Assembly (NCBI RefSeq): GCF_018613155.1
Contig: NZ_JAGGQU010000018.1
Coordinates: 1 to 64,000 of the forward strand
Direction: 5' to 3'
Source of the DNA: Bacillus sp. ISL-55
GTDB taxonomy: Bacteria; Bacillota; Bacilli; Bacillales; Cytobacillaceae
DNA length: 64,000 bases
Shown here: positions 18,322 to 26,696 of the stretch, in pieces
Numbering within the stretch: position 1 is the first letter of the stretch
How the letters are laid out: the number at the start of each line of letters is the position of its first letter
Made by a program: the position numbers and the translations under genes
The notes under the pieces: model-generated
Told to the model about the DNA's origin: nothing
What the model saw: only the letters and a program-made list of their open reading frames with translations
Database searches by the model: none

Positions 18322-18354
18322 CAAAGCGGTGCCATTCGGACACCGCTTTTTCTT
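18322..18354. terminator. Terminator at the 3' end of ypdA
   Basis: Perfect 9-bp arms AAAGCGGTG and CACCGCTTT flank a 10-nt loop. The plus strand has the better T run (TTTTTCTT), so it may stop readthrough from the ansA side as well as ypdA transcripts. Confidence 0.75.
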
Positions 18355-18375
18355 ACATTGATTCCTACTACCAAT

Positions 18376-19341
18376 CTAAACTCTACTTGATATTGCTTCT
18401 GCAATCTGTCCGCCATGGAAGCGTCCATTTTCAATGAATATTTCGTTTGCATTATTCCCGGCCGCAATGACTCCTGCAATAAATATTCCTGGTACATTTG
18501 TTTCCATTGTCTCAGAGTTAAAATATGGCCGACCCGTTTCTGTTTCAATTTCCACACCCATTTTCTTAAGAAAGGCGTGGTCCGGCCGATATCCAGTCAA
18601 AGCGAAAACATGGTCATTTTTCAATTCCACCGTTTTGCCTTCATGATCATAAACAATGGAGTCTTCAGTGATTTCTTTGACTTCTGCACTAAATATCATA
18701 TCAACAACGCCCGATTTAACTAGTGCCTCAAATTCTGGCAGCACCCACGGTTTAATGCTTGGCGAATATTCCGCTCCACGATATAGAACTGTCACTCGCG
18801 CCCCCGCCTTCTCAAGCTCTATCGCGGCATCAACGCTTGAGTTTTTTCCGCCAATGACTGCAACATCCATGTCAAAGAAAGGATGTGCCTCCTTGAAGTA
18901 GTGTGAGACCTTCTCAAGCTCTTCGCCAGGGATACCCATGAAATTAGGATTATCATAATAACCGGTTGCGATGACGATATTTTGCGAGGAGTATACCTGT
19001 TTATCAGTTGTCACCTCAAAGCCGGACTCTTGTTTTTTTACTATTTCTGTTACCCTTTCATATTTGTTGATTCTAAGCTTTTCCCGCTTGACGACTTCCC
19101 GGTAATAAACAAGCGCCTGATTACGCTTTGGTTTAAGGTTCTCGGTAATGAAGGGTACATCGCCAATCGCAAGCTTTTCACTGCTGCTGAAAAAAGTCTG
19201 GTGTGTTGGATAATTATAAATCGCATTCACGATATTTCCTTTTTCGATGATAAGCGGATTCAAGCCCTTATTCTTCAATGCAATCGCGGCAGCAAGACCA
19301 CATGGGCCTCCTCCGACAATAATGACTTCTTCTTTCTTCAT
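18376..19341 (-). CDS. ypdA: Bacillithiol disulfide reductase YpdA (Bdr)
   Basis: A 321-residue flavoprotein of the thioredoxin-reductase-like class. YpdA proteins reduce oxidised bacillithiol with NADPH. The FAD motif GGGPCG lies at residues 10-15 and includes Cys14, the conserved redox-relevant cysteine of the family. A second dinucleotide-binding motif, GGKNSSVDAA, is central. The protein ends with the FAD segment FIAGVIAAGNNANEIFIENG. Start ATG at 19341 follows AAGGAGTG. It is a neighbour of gudB, as in B. subtilis, but a terminator separates the two. Confidence 0.92.
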   Translation of the reverse strand: MKKEEVIIVGGGPCGLAAAIALKNKGLNPLIIEKGNIVNAIYNYPTHQTFFSSSEKLAIGDVPFITENLKPKRNQALVYYREVVKREKLRINKYERVTEIVKKQESGFEVTTDKQVYSSQNIVIATGYYDNPNFMGIPGEELEKVSHYFKEAHPFFDMDVAVIGGKNSSVDAAIELEKAGARVTVLYRGAEYSPSIKPWVLPEFEALVKSGVVDMIFSAEVKEITEDSIVYDHEGKTVELKNDHVFALTGYRPDHAFLKKMGVEIETETGRPYFNSETMETNVPGIFIAGVIAAGNNANEIFIENGRFHGGQIAEAISSRV

Positions 19342-19393
19342 GTTGCCAAATCACTCCTTCTGGATCTATATAAACCGTAAAAGCTGATATATA

Positions 19394-19426
19394 AAAAATC
19401 TCCCATCATTAAATGATAGGAGATTT
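19394..19426 (-). terminator. Terminator of gudB
   Basis: On the minus strand AATCTCCTATCATT pairs with ATGATGGGAGATT (one G-T pair) with almost no loop, then six Ts. It lies 35 nt past the gudB stop. Confidence 0.8.
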
Positions 19427-19461
19427 CATCATAAGATTCAACGAAGAACCCTTTTCTTATG

Positions 19462-20739
19462 TTAAATCCAGCCTCTGAAGCGGCTAGCTTCAGCCATTTT
19501 GCGGACACCGACCATATAAGCAGCAAGCCTCATGTCTACTCTTCGTGTCTGGGCTGTATCATAGATGCTGTCAAAGGATTTCACCATGACCTTTTCAAGC
19601 TTATCTTCGACTTCTTCTTCCGTCCAATAATAGCCCTGATTGTTTTGTACCCATTCAAAGTAAGAAACGGTTACTCCACCAGCGGAGGCAAGGACGTCCG
19701 GCACAAGCAGGATGCCGCGTTCTGTAAGGATTTCTGTTGCTTCCAGCGTTGTTGGCCCATTTGCAGCCTCAACGACGATACTAGCCCTGATATTGTGGGC
19801 ATTTTCTTCGGTAATCTGATTTTCTATCGCAGCTGGAACAAGAATATCACAATCAAGTTCCAATAATTCTTTATTTGTAATTGTATTATTGAATAGTTTG
19901 GTTACCGTACCAAAACTGTCACGACGATCTAGCAGGTAATCGACGTCGAGTCCGTCTGGGTCATGCAGCGCGCCGTATGCATCTGAAATACCGATGATCT
20001 TCGCACCAGCATCATGCATGAACTTGGCCAAGTAGCTTCCGGCATTTCCAAATCCCTGGACAACCACTCTTGCGCCTTCAAGCTCGATTCCCTTTTTCTT
20101 TGCAGCTTCGCGGATACAAATCGTAACCCCTTTTGCTGTTGCTGATTCACGACCATGTGAACCACCGAGTACCAGCGGCTTGCCTGTAATGAATCCTGGA
20201 GAGTTAAATTCATCTATACGGCTATATTCATCCATCATCCAAGCCATAATCTGTGAGTTCGTGAAAACATCAGGTGCCGGGATATCTTTTGTTGGTCCTA
20301 CGATCTGGCTGATCGCACGGACATATCCCCGGCTCAATCTTTCCAGTTCCCTGAACGACATGTCGCGAGGATCACAAACAATCCCGCCTTTTCCGCCGCC
20401 ATACGGCAGATCGACAATGCCACATTTCAAGCTCATCCAGATTGATAAGGCTTTTACCTCTTTCTCCGTTACGTTTGGATGGAAACGTATTCCTCCCTTT
20501 GTTGGACCCACTGCATCATTGTGCTGCGCCCGGTAGCCAGTAAAGACTTTAACAGATCCGTCATCCATTCTGACAGGGATTTTCACTGTCATCATCCTGA
20601 GCGGCTCCTTTAAAAGCTCAAAAACCTCATCAGGGTATCCGAGTTTTTCCAAAGCCTTGTGAATAACAGTTTGTGTAGATCGTAAGACGTCATGTTTGTC
20701 TTCTTTATTTGGATTTTCATTACCGTTTGCGGCTACCAT
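19462..20739 (-). CDS. gudB: Glutamate dehydrogenase, catabolic NAD type
   Basis: Oxidatively deaminates glutamate to 2-oxoglutarate and ammonia. The 425-residue protein is very close to B. subtilis GudB. The active-site lysine is in LPYGGGKGGI (K117) and the Rossmann motif is VVQGFGNAGS. In laboratory B. subtilis 168 gudB is inactive through a 9-bp duplication of Val-Lys-Ala; here only one VKA (residues 95-97) is present, so the enzyme should be active. Start 20739 follows TAGGAGG. A catabolite-response-like site and a promoter candidate lie upstream. Confidence 0.97.
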   Translation of the reverse strand: MVAANGNENPNKEDKHDVLRSTQTVIHKALEKLGYPDEVFELLKEPLRMMTVKIPVRMDDGSVKVFTGYRAQHNDAVGPTKGGIRFHPNVTEKEVKALSIWMSLKCGIVDLPYGGGKGGIVCDPRDMSFRELERLSRGYVRAISQIVGPTKDIPAPDVFTNSQIMAWMMDEYSRIDEFNSPGFITGKPLVLGGSHGRESATAKGVTICIREAAKKKGIELEGARVVVQGFGNAGSYLAKFMHDAGAKIIGISDAYGALHDPDGLDVDYLLDRRDSFGTVTKLFNNTITNKELLELDCDILVPAAIENQITEENAHNIRASIVVEAANGPTTLEATEILTERGILLVPDVLASAGGVTVSYFEWVQNNQGYYWTEEEVEDKLEKVMVKSFDSIYDTAQTRRVDMRLAAYMVGVRKMAEASRFRGWI

Positions 20740-20789
20740 TGATAAACCTCCTAAATCACTTTTGCGGATGTTGTCTGCTTTCATGGATT

Positions 20790-20817
20790 AGTATACACCT
20801 TTGGTTATTTTATGCAA
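20790..20817 (-). promoter_or_regulatory. Possible sigma-A promoter of gudB
   Basis: Minus strand TTGCAT (20812-20817), 16-bp spacer, TATACT (20790-20795), about 50 nt before the start codon. The -10 is good and the -35 poor. Confidence 0.4.
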
Positions 20818-20856
20818 GAAGAAAAAAACAGTTTTCCGCATTTTTTGATTATTAAA

Positions 20857-20870
20857 TGAAAACGCTACCA
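20857..20870. promoter_or_regulatory. Candidate CcpA binding site (cre) upstream of gudB
   Basis: TGAAAACGCTACCA matches the cre consensus TGWAANCGNTNWCA at 13 of 14 positions. It lies about 120 nt upstream of gudB, in the long AT-rich gap before the mecB-like gene. The remaining sequence of this gap (20871-21060) shows no clear feature. Confidence 0.55.
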
Positions 20871-21059
20871 TTCAAGCCCTTATTATTATTGACTTGATAA
20901 TAAATTTACTGAATAATAAGACATTCCTAGGTTAAATGACTGTATTATAAGAGTCAGATTCGAGGATAACTCAATAAAAATCCTACCTTAGCAATCAGGC
21001 ATGTTTTTTCCTAAAAAAACCCAATTCTAACAGCCCTTGTATAACACAATATTTCCATA

Positions 21060-21112
21060 AAAAAAGCCGAAGCCCATCCATTATTTCATAAAATAATGGA
21101 CAAGGCTTTCGA
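21060..21112 (-). terminator. Terminator of the mecB-like gene
   Basis: On the minus strand CATTATTT pairs with AAATAATG within an outer AAGCC/GGCTT pair, followed by GGCTTTTTTT. It overlaps the end of the coding region. Confidence 0.65.
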
Positions 21113-21665
21113 CTGCACGTTCTTCCATAATCTCGTTCCCATATTCAAGCAGTCTGTGGATGCTCAATATTGATGGAACTCCGTATTCTGCCATTAATGA
21201 CACTGTTTTATTGGTCTCATCAGGCAATATACCATTCATGAGCAAATAATAATGGTCATTCATGAAATGCAGGCTGCCTCCGTCAATTCCGGCGTCCAAA
21301 AGTCTTTTTGCCAGCTGGATCACGTCCTCGATATTTTCGAATTCAAACAAAATGTCTTCGCTTCCATCGACCGTTACCTGCATTTCTATAATCCCATCAT
21401 CAAACTGCTCTTCGTCTTCATCCTGTTCGATCATTGTGACGATCATGACCATCCCCTGGGCATGCAACGAAAAAATTTCCACTGCAACTGAACCGATGAT
21501 ATCCAAATCGAATTCTTCGCTGGCTTCCTCGAGCATATCGTGAAAAAGCTGATGCCACTTCAACGAATCCTTCCATATATCCTCTTTGGTCAAACCCCGG
21601 TCGGATAAATCATCTATCGTAAGGAAAATCTTAATTTTATTGTTGGTTAATCGTTCCAAGCGCAT
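21081..21665 (-). CDS. mecB: MecA-family adaptor protein (MecB/YpbH-like)
   Basis: MecA-type proteins are adaptors that deliver substrates such as ComK to the ClpCP protease. The 194-residue protein has the family N-terminus MRLERLTNNKIKIFLTIDDL, a central acidic stretch (EQDEDEEQFDDG) and the C-terminal ClpC-binding domain ending ERAVESLVHYFMK. Its place beside ypbG and gudB points to the second paralogue (YpbH/MecB) and not MecA. Start 21665 follows GGGGGC; the longer frame adds eight residues. Confidence 0.88.
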   Translation of the reverse strand: MRLERLTNNKIKIFLTIDDLSDRGLTKEDIWKDSLKWHQLFHDMLEEASEEFDLDIIGSVAVEIFSLHAQGMVMIVTMIEQDEDEEQFDDGIIEMQVTVDGSEDILFEFENIEDVIQLAKRLLDAGIDGGSLHFMNDHYYLLMNGILPDETNKTVSLMAEYGVPSILSIHRLLEYGNEIMEERAVESLVHYFMK

Positions 21666-21730
21666 ATTCATGCCCCCTGCCATCGACAAAGCTCTTATTT
21701 TAGTTTATGAAATTATCGCAGGTTGGTGAG

Positions 21731-22642
21731 TTATTTAAATTGATCAATGCGCTTTTTCAACCATTTTTCCCATTCCGCTCTTGTCATGCCTACAATGTTT
21801 TCTTGATATTGTTCCTGCTGCTCTAACGGCATGGAGTCAATCGCTATACCACCGAGCCCAATAATAAGATCTGGATGGATTTTATTAATCTCTTTGGCAA
21901 GCTTCAAAGTTGCCTCTCTATTTTCATCAAGAGTGCAAGACAAGAAAAGGAACTTGGGTTTCACCTTTTCCAGCACTGCCTCAAGATCATTCTCAGCAAG
22001 GCTTGTGCCAAGGAAGACTACCTCAAATCCTTTTCGCCTTAGGTACAATGTATAGATTAATAAACCCAGTTCATGTCTTTCTCCAGGTCCGCATACAGCA
22101 ATTGACTTTGGCAGGAAGGCATTGTGCGGAAATGAATTTGATAATCCTTCTATTCTCGAACGTATAAATGACGAAGCAAAATGCTCATGTGCAGTCGTTA
22201 TACTTCCCTCTTCCCACAAATCGCCCACCTTAATCAAAATCGGACCTAATAAATCAATAACAGTTTTGTCAATTGTAAATATACTGAAGGCCTGGTTAAT
22301 CAATTCATGAGCTCTGGAACTATTGAACTCAAGAAGTGCACTCAACAGCTTGTCTCCAATTTCATCTACCATGTCCCTTTTAGGCACTTCAGCCTTTTCC
22401 ATTGATAAAGCTGAGTTTTCAAGCAAAGACACAGCCTGGCTGATGGTAAAGCCTTGATTTATTTTTGAGATTAGCCATTGCAAAATTTCTACATGCTCCT
22501 CTGTATACAATCGATGACCGGATTCGTTTCTGACAGGGGCAATCATCTGATATCTTCTCTCCCAAGCCCTGAGTGTCCCGGGCTGAATACCAAGCATTTT
22601 GGATACTGCTTTAATATTATATTTTCCTGCGCCGTTCCCCAT
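21731..22642 (-). CDS. MerR-type regulator with cobalamin-binding domain (CarH/LitR-like)
   Basis: A 303-residue protein with an N-terminal MerR winged helix (about residues 8-75; KAVSKMLGIQPGTLRAWERR) and a C-terminal B12-binding fold. It keeps the signature W143-x9-E153-H154 and the lower-ligand motif E188-R-H190-E-L-G193, with the same W-x9-EH spacing as Thermus CarH. In CarH and Bacillus megaterium LitR, adenosyl-B12 bound here senses light and controls carotenoid genes. I infer a similar light or B12 sensor. Start 22642 follows GGAGGTATTAGG; the longer frame is unlikely. It is tandem with ypbG upstream. Confidence 0.85.
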   Translation of the reverse strand: MGNGAGKYNIKAVSKMLGIQPGTLRAWERRYQMIAPVRNESGHRLYTEEHVEILQWLISKINQGFTISQAVSLLENSALSMEKAEVPKRDMVDEIGDKLLSALLEFNSSRAHELINQAFSIFTIDKTVIDLLGPILIKVGDLWEEGSITTAHEHFASSFIRSRIEGLSNSFPHNAFLPKSIAVCGPGERHELGLLIYTLYLRRKGFEVVFLGTSLAENDLEAVLEKVKPKFLFLSCTLDENREATLKLAKEINKIHPDLIIGLGGIAIDSMPLEQQEQYQENIVGMTRAEWEKWLKKRIDQFK

Positions 22643-22706
22643 CCTAATACCTCCGTTATTACCTGTACTACCGATTATAGCCGCGCTGCTGTACCTCTGT
22701 AAAACC

Positions 22707-23495
22707 TCAATCTTCTGTATTGGAATCCGTAACCAATGTAAGTAGATGGGTTTCAGCTCTGGCTCCAAGTCTAAAAGGCACAGCCGTTGTGCCATATCCA
22801 TTGCTCGTAAGCACCGTTGCACCATTCTTCATTTTAATACCGCCTAATTCATAAGGACCGAACCCGAATATCCTGATCTGCCCCCCATGGGTATGTCCGC
22901 TTAAAACGAGGCTAATATTGTGTTCTGGCTTGAGACTGTTGACGATGGCGGGGTTGTGGCTTACAAGGATCCGGAATCCTTCTTCTCCTGCATCACGAAT
23001 TGCCAAGTCCAGCCTGCTTTTACCAAGACTTAAATCATCAATACCTAAAATATGCAATACATCCCCGGTACTCGATTCAAATTTCACTGCTGTATTGTCT
23101 AGTACTTTAACACCCAAGTGGTAAAGAAGTGAGTCTAGTTCATGTGAGTTGAATTCATAATCATTGTTCCCCCAGACGAAGAATACCGGGGCAATCGTTT
23201 TTAATTTTTCTATATTGGCAGACACCCTCTCCAAAGGAACGCCTTTTTCCGCGAGATCGCCTCCAATAACCACAAGGTCGGCCTTTCCTTTCACCTCACT
23301 GATTATTGAATCTTGAATAATCCGCTTATGGATATCTGATATAAAAAAGATTTTGACAGACCCAAAGCTTTCCGGAAATCCCTTCAACTGGATTTCCTGC
23401 TTCAGCACTCTGTCTGTAAAGGCCTGGCGATACATATATAGTAGAAGGAAGCTGCCGATCAGCAGCATTCCAAGTATAAAATAAATTAAATCCAT
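22707..23495 (-). CDS. ypbG: Membrane-anchored metallophosphoesterase YpbG
   Basis: A 262-residue protein of the calcineurin-like phosphoesterase family, anchored by one N-terminal helix (about residues 4-21). The metal ligands are visible: D54 and H56 in SDIHKR, GGD80, GNND near 109-112, SHNP, and the final GHTHGGQ. Such proteins include UDP-diacylglucosamine pyrophosphatase-like and other hydrolases, so the substrate cannot be named. Start 23495 follows GGGAGG. B. subtilis has ypbG at this place. Confidence 0.88.
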   Translation of the reverse strand: MDLIYFILGMLLIGSFLLLYMYRQAFTDRVLKQEIQLKGFPESFGSVKIFFISDIHKRIIQDSIISEVKGKADLVVIGGDLAEKGVPLERVSANIEKLKTIAPVFFVWGNNDYEFNSHELDSLLYHLGVKVLDNTAVKFESSTGDVLHILGIDDLSLGKSRLDLAIRDAGEEGFRILVSHNPAIVNSLKPEHNISLVLSGHTHGGQIRIFGFGPYELGGIKMKNGATVLTSNGYGTTAVPFRLGARAETHLLTLVTDSNTED

Positions 23496-23518
23496 TTCTG
23501 CCTCCCGCACTACTTTAT

Positions 23519-23905
23519 CTAGCTTTCATTTGTGTCCTCTGGTGAGCTAAATGACATCATACCATAAAGCAAGCAGAAAACGAAAAAAACTGCCGTCTGC
23601 CAAGCTCCTAAGTGTGATAGCAGAAAAAATGAGCCTAGACAGGTAATTGCTAAAATTATATCAGGTACTATGTTTTTATTTCCTCTATATGCACTTATGA
23701 CAGCAACTCCCCCATCCCTGATCAATCCTCCAATTGCATACATTCCGAATACAAGAGACACTGCTCCTACCAGGAATTCAAATGGATTTAAAATAAACTC
23801 ACCCAGGAGCTCCCCAGATTGAAAAGGAATTATAGCTGACAGCGAAATGACAAAGAGGTAACCGCAAAGCAGTCCAATGACCATCCTTAAAACCTTCCAA
23901 AGCAT
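23519..23905 (-). CDS. Uncharacterised four-helix membrane protein
   Basis: A 128-residue hydrophobic protein with about four membrane segments and a short acidic tail (SSPEDTNES). I do not recognise the family. Start 23905 is chosen because GGGAGG lies seven nt upstream and the first helix follows at once; the longer frame overlaps the CBS gene and is unlikely. It lies 23 nt before ypbG and 61 nt after the CBS gene, so it may belong to a CBS-membrane protein-ypbG transcript. Confidence 0.7.
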   Translation of the reverse strand: MLWKVLRMVIGLLCGYLFVISLSAIIPFQSGELLGEFILNPFEFLVGAVSLVFGMYAIGGLIRDGGVAVISAYRGNKNIVPDIILAITCLGSFFLLSHLGAWQTAVFFVFCLLYGMMSFSSPEDTNES

Positions 23906-23966
23906 ACAAAAACCTCCCATACACAATGTATGAAAGGCCCTTGTCTTTATTTCCGTATAGAAAAAA

Positions 23967-24599
23967 TCAAACTTCATGAATATCAAGAATGCGGAATCCT
24001 GACTCTTCCAGCTTCTTGACAAACTTGTCAATGTTGTCTTTCTTTTCTACTTTCATGACAATTCTGCGGACGAGCTTGTCTGTCTCATCAAAAGTAACCA
24101 GCGAGATAATATGCTCATGGAACTGGTGAGCAATATCAGCCAGCCTTGCGATACGGCCTTCCGTTTCGACGGAAGTAAACGCAATCCTTACACCCTCTCG
24201 ATGGACACCAAAAGCACTCTGGAACTGGTCCAGAGCATCTGAGCGGGTTACAGCTCCCTGAAATTTTCCATTCTCATCTATTACCGCCATTAACGGAATA
24301 TCTTTCAATTTTACTAACGTTGTTTCGAAAACCTCAATGCCATGAAGGATTTGATCCTGCAGAGTCAGGATGTCTTTCGCATATTTACTTTGTAGAAATT
24401 CTTCTTTTTGTCCACCGGTATTGAAGAATTCCTGATAAATTCCATGTCTCGTGACGACGCCTACATATTTGTCACCATCCAAAACTGGAACTCCATCAAT
24501 CTCATTACCATCCAATTTTTCTAACACACTTTGCAATGTCTCATCCTGTTGTACAGTAATGCATTTGTACTTCGGTATCATAATACTTTTAACAAACAT
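23967..24599 (-). CDS. CBS-domain pair protein
   Basis: A 210-residue soluble protein. Two CBS domains (about residues 7-58 and 76-132) form a Bateman module; the first contains EIDGVPVLDGDKYVGVVTRH and the second PLMAVIDENGKFQGAVTRSD. The last 70 residues look ACT-like. Such modules bind adenine nucleotides or similar ligands and regulate partners. No enzymatic domain is attached, so it is probably a sensor for another protein. It is divergent from cotJA. Confidence 0.85.
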   Translation of the reverse strand: MFVKSIMIPKYKCITVQQDETLQSVLEKLDGNEIDGVPVLDGDKYVGVVTRHGIYQEFFNTGGQKEEFLQSKYAKDILTLQDQILHGIEVFETTLVKLKDIPLMAVIDENGKFQGAVTRSDALDQFQSAFGVHREGVRIAFTSVETEGRIARLADIAHQFHEHIISLVTFDETDKLVRRIVMKVEKKDNIDKFVKKLEESGFRILDIHEV

Positions 24600-24702
24600 T
24601 CAACTCACCTCAAATTTAAAGTACTGCCATATATATATAATTCTCCAGATTAATTAAAATCCCTGCCTGCCAGATAAATTTAACATGAAATGAAATTTTG
24701 CT

Positions 24703-24710
24703 CATAAAAT
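24703..24710 (+). promoter_or_regulatory. Possible sigma-E -10 box of cotJ
   Basis: CATAAAAT is close to the sigma-E -10 consensus CATACAHT and lies about 20 nt before the ribosome site of cotJA. The expected -35 box is weak, so this rests mostly on the known sigma-E control of cotJ in B. subtilis. Confidence 0.35.
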
Positions 24711-24741
24711 GAAATGAAGTTCATTTAGAGGAGGGCTTAGT

Positions 24742-24972
24742 TTGTCTACACATAGAAGAGTATGGTATCCGTACGCCAGTCCCTTCGACCCTTGTCCGCC
24801 TATTAAGGCAAAAACGTACTCTACACCGCCAAATTTATTTCTGGGCTTTCAGCCGCCCAATCTAGAACAGTTCACTCCAATGCAAGCATTAAGAACAGGG
24901 ACACTGTGGAAGGTTTTTTATGATCCTTGGTATTCGCCATACGAAGCTCCAAGGGAGGATGATCACTCATGA
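24742..24972 (+). CDS. cotJA: Spore coat protein CotJA
   Basis: A 76-residue proline- and tyrosine-rich spore coat component, typical of CotJA (PYASPFDPCPPIKAKTYSTP; LFLGFQPPNLEQFTPMQALR). The start is TTG at 24742 after GAGGAGGG. First gene of the cotJABC operon; it overlaps cotJB by 4 nt. CotJA is needed to bring CotJC into the coat in B. subtilis. Confidence 0.93.
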   Translation: MSTHRRVWYPYASPFDPCPPIKAKTYSTPPNLFLGFQPPNLEQFTPMQALRTGTLWKVFYDPWYSPYEAPREDDHS

Positions 24973-25229
24973 AGCAATTGCCAAAGGAATTTTATGCTGC
25001 CATGGAAGAACTCCAGGCTGTAGATTTTGTTCTCGTGGACCTCACCTTGTACTTAGATACACATCCAGAGGATTATGAAGCTATCAACCAATTCAATCAG
25101 TTCGCTAAAGAAAGACGGCGGCTAAAAAAGGTCGTTGAAAGTATGTATGGACCTCTCCAGCAATTCGGCAACAGCTATTCAGGTTATCCCTGGAATTGGG
25201 ATGACGGTCCTTGGCCATGGCAAATCTAG
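24969..25229 (+). CDS. cotJB: Spore coat protein CotJB
   Basis: An 86-residue CotJB, with the helical N-terminal half (QAVDFVLVDLTLYLDTHPED) and a Trp/Gly/Pro-rich end (YPWNWDDGPWPWQI). It overlaps cotJA (ATGA) and lies 26 nt before cotJC. Its exact biochemical role is unknown. Confidence 0.93.
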   Translation: MKQLPKEFYAAMEELQAVDFVLVDLTLYLDTHPEDYEAINQFNQFAKERRRLKKVVESMYGPLQQFGNSYSGYPWNWDDGPWPWQI

Positions 25230-25255
25230 ATTCCAATTAGGAGGGGGTAAGGAAC

Positions 25256-25825
25256 ATGTGGCTTTATGAAAAAAAATTACAGTATCCCGTAAAAGTTAGC
25301 ACCTGTAACCCCATGCTCGCTAAATTCCTCGTGGAGCAATATGGCGGAGCTGATGGGGAGCTTGCTGCAGCACTGAGATACTTAAACCAGCGTTACACAA
25401 TTCCAGATAAGGTAATCGGATTATTGACTGATATTGGTACAGAAGAGTTCGCTCACTTAGAAATGATTGCCACAATGATTTACAAGCTGACTAAGGACGC
25501 AACACCAGAACAAATGAAACAGGCTGGACTTGACGCGCACTACGCTAACCATGACAGCGCTCTATTCTATCATAATGCTGCTGGGGTTCCGTGGACTGCA
25601 TCCTACATCGCTGCTAAAGGCGACCCAATCGCAGATCTATATGAAGATATCGCTGCGGAAGAAAAAGCAAGGGCTACGTATCAATGGATCATCAATATGA
25701 GCGATGACCCTGACCTGAATGATGGATTACGATACCTCAGGGAACGCGAAATCATCCACTCCCAGCGCTTCCGTGAAGCAGTTGAGATACTCAAGGACGA
25801 ACAAGGGAAAAAGAGAGTATTCTAA
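25256..25825 (+). CDS. cotJC: Spore coat protein CotJC, manganese-catalase family
   Basis: A 189-residue ferritin-like protein related to Mn-catalases. Expected di-metal ligands are present: E35, E64-x2-H67 (EEFAHLEM), E135/E136 and E165-x2-H168 (EREIIHSQ). It is a coat-associated protein in bacilli and may protect against peroxide, although activity differs between species. Good AGGAGGGGG site. It ends the cotJ operon at a clear hairpin. Confidence 0.94.
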   Translation: MWLYEKKLQYPVKVSTCNPMLAKFLVEQYGGADGELAAALRYLNQRYTIPDKVIGLLTDIGTEEFAHLEMIATMIYKLTKDATPEQMKQAGLDAHYANHDSALFYHNAAGVPWTASYIAAKGDPIADLYEDIAAEEKARATYQWIINMSDDPDLNDGLRYLREREIIHSQRFREAVEILKDEQGKKRVF

Positions 25826-25837
25826 CTAAAGTAAACT

Positions 25838-25868
25838 GAAGCATCCGTTTTGGATGCTTCTATTTATT
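25838..25868 (+). terminator. Terminator of cotJABC
   Basis: Perfect arms GAAGCATCC (25838-25846) and GGATGCTTC (25852-25860), then TATTTATTTT. It also abuts the stop codon of convergent ypbF. Confidence 0.8.
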
Positions 25869-26318
25869 TTCGTGAAACAAATTGATATCAAACTTTTTCT
25901 TCATCATATCAAATACTATATGCCGGTTCTTCCACTCTTCTTCTTTTTTCCATAAATCCTTACTTCGGTCTACTATTTCACAACGAAGCGCCTGGTATTC
26001 TTTCTCTGCCTTTTCACGTTTCTCCTTAAACAGGATCATCAAGCCATATGTCCCAACCGTCAATATGAGGAAATATAAATTTGCGGAATTCTTGACATAC
26101 ACAGAAAAAATCTCAGCGAAAGAATAAGAATACGGCTTTAACACTGTAATATAAAGATAGTAGAAATAAACAGATATCAATCCAATCGTCACCCATACCG
26201 ACATAAGATGCCGGGATTTATACCGGTCAAACTTTTTCTTTCGGTCAATTACATTCTGTAGCATCCTTTTAGTTGCTGGGTCCGTTCGATCATCCAGATT
26301 CTCGATTTCCAGTTCCAC
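25860..26318 (-). CDS. ypbF: YpbF-like membrane protein (DUF2663)
   Basis: A 152-residue protein with two membrane segments (about residues 40-62 and 80-98), and charged, probably coiled-coil, ends rich in Lys and Glu. It matches YpbF by size and location. Function unknown. The start is a GTG codon at 26318 preceded by GGGAGGGG. It is convergent with cotJ. Confidence 0.75.
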   Translation of the reverse strand: MELEIENLDDRTDPATKRMLQNVIDRKKKFDRYKSRHLMSVWVTIGLISVYFYYLYITVLKPYSYSFAEIFSVYVKNSANLYFLILTVGTYGLMILFKEKREKAEKEYQALRCEIVDRSKDLWKKEEEWKNRHIVFDMMKKKFDINLFHENK

Positions 26319-26343
26319 GGCAAGCCCCTCCCCTTTTTATAAA

Positions 26344-26520
26344 GCTCTTTTCACAAACTTTGTTGCTATTGACAACAAAATAGGATTGAATTACCTATGT
26401 CTCTTCACAAAAAATTAAAGCTTATTTTTGTGAAAAGCAGTTTGTACACTTAATACCCAACTATAAAATGGCTATTATAATCGGCTTAAGAATACTAACA
26501 ACAATCTTTACAAAAACAGC
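26344..26520 (-). repeat. Structured ~180-bp intergenic repeat, copy C (inverted)
   Basis: Read on the minus strand it follows the same order as copies A and B: CTGTTTTTGTAAAGATTGTT, a region of AAGCCGAT, CAATCCTATTTTG and CAACAAAGTTTG, ending in AAAAGAGC. It is more diverged and the inner hairpin is decayed. It lies between ypbF and the ypbE terminator; the rest of this gap shows nothing else. Confidence 0.75.
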
Positions 26521-26592
26521 CTTTTATAATTTTTATGAACTTGTCCATGGAGTTATGATATCGTGATCCAAAAATAAGATTGAAAACAAGAA

Positions 26593-26637
26593 AAACCGGA
26601 CCAATTCCATTAATATGGACTGAATCCGGCTTTTTCG
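26593..26637 (-). terminator. Terminator of the ypbB-recQ-ypbD-ypbE operon
   Basis: On the minus strand GCCGGA and GTCCAT pair with ATGGA and TCCGGT across a bulged stem, followed by TTTTTC. It lies about 60 nt past ypbE. Confidence 0.65.
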
Positions 26638-26696
26638 CTTAATTCTCAAGAAAATCTAAAAGACAGCAAATATTAATAAGCTCTTTGTCACTCTGA

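Noticed and set aside
22643-22825. 61-residue N-terminal extension of the MerR/B12 protein
   Set aside because: It overlaps the end of ypbG, does not resemble a MerR N-terminus, and a strong ribosome site marks the inner start.
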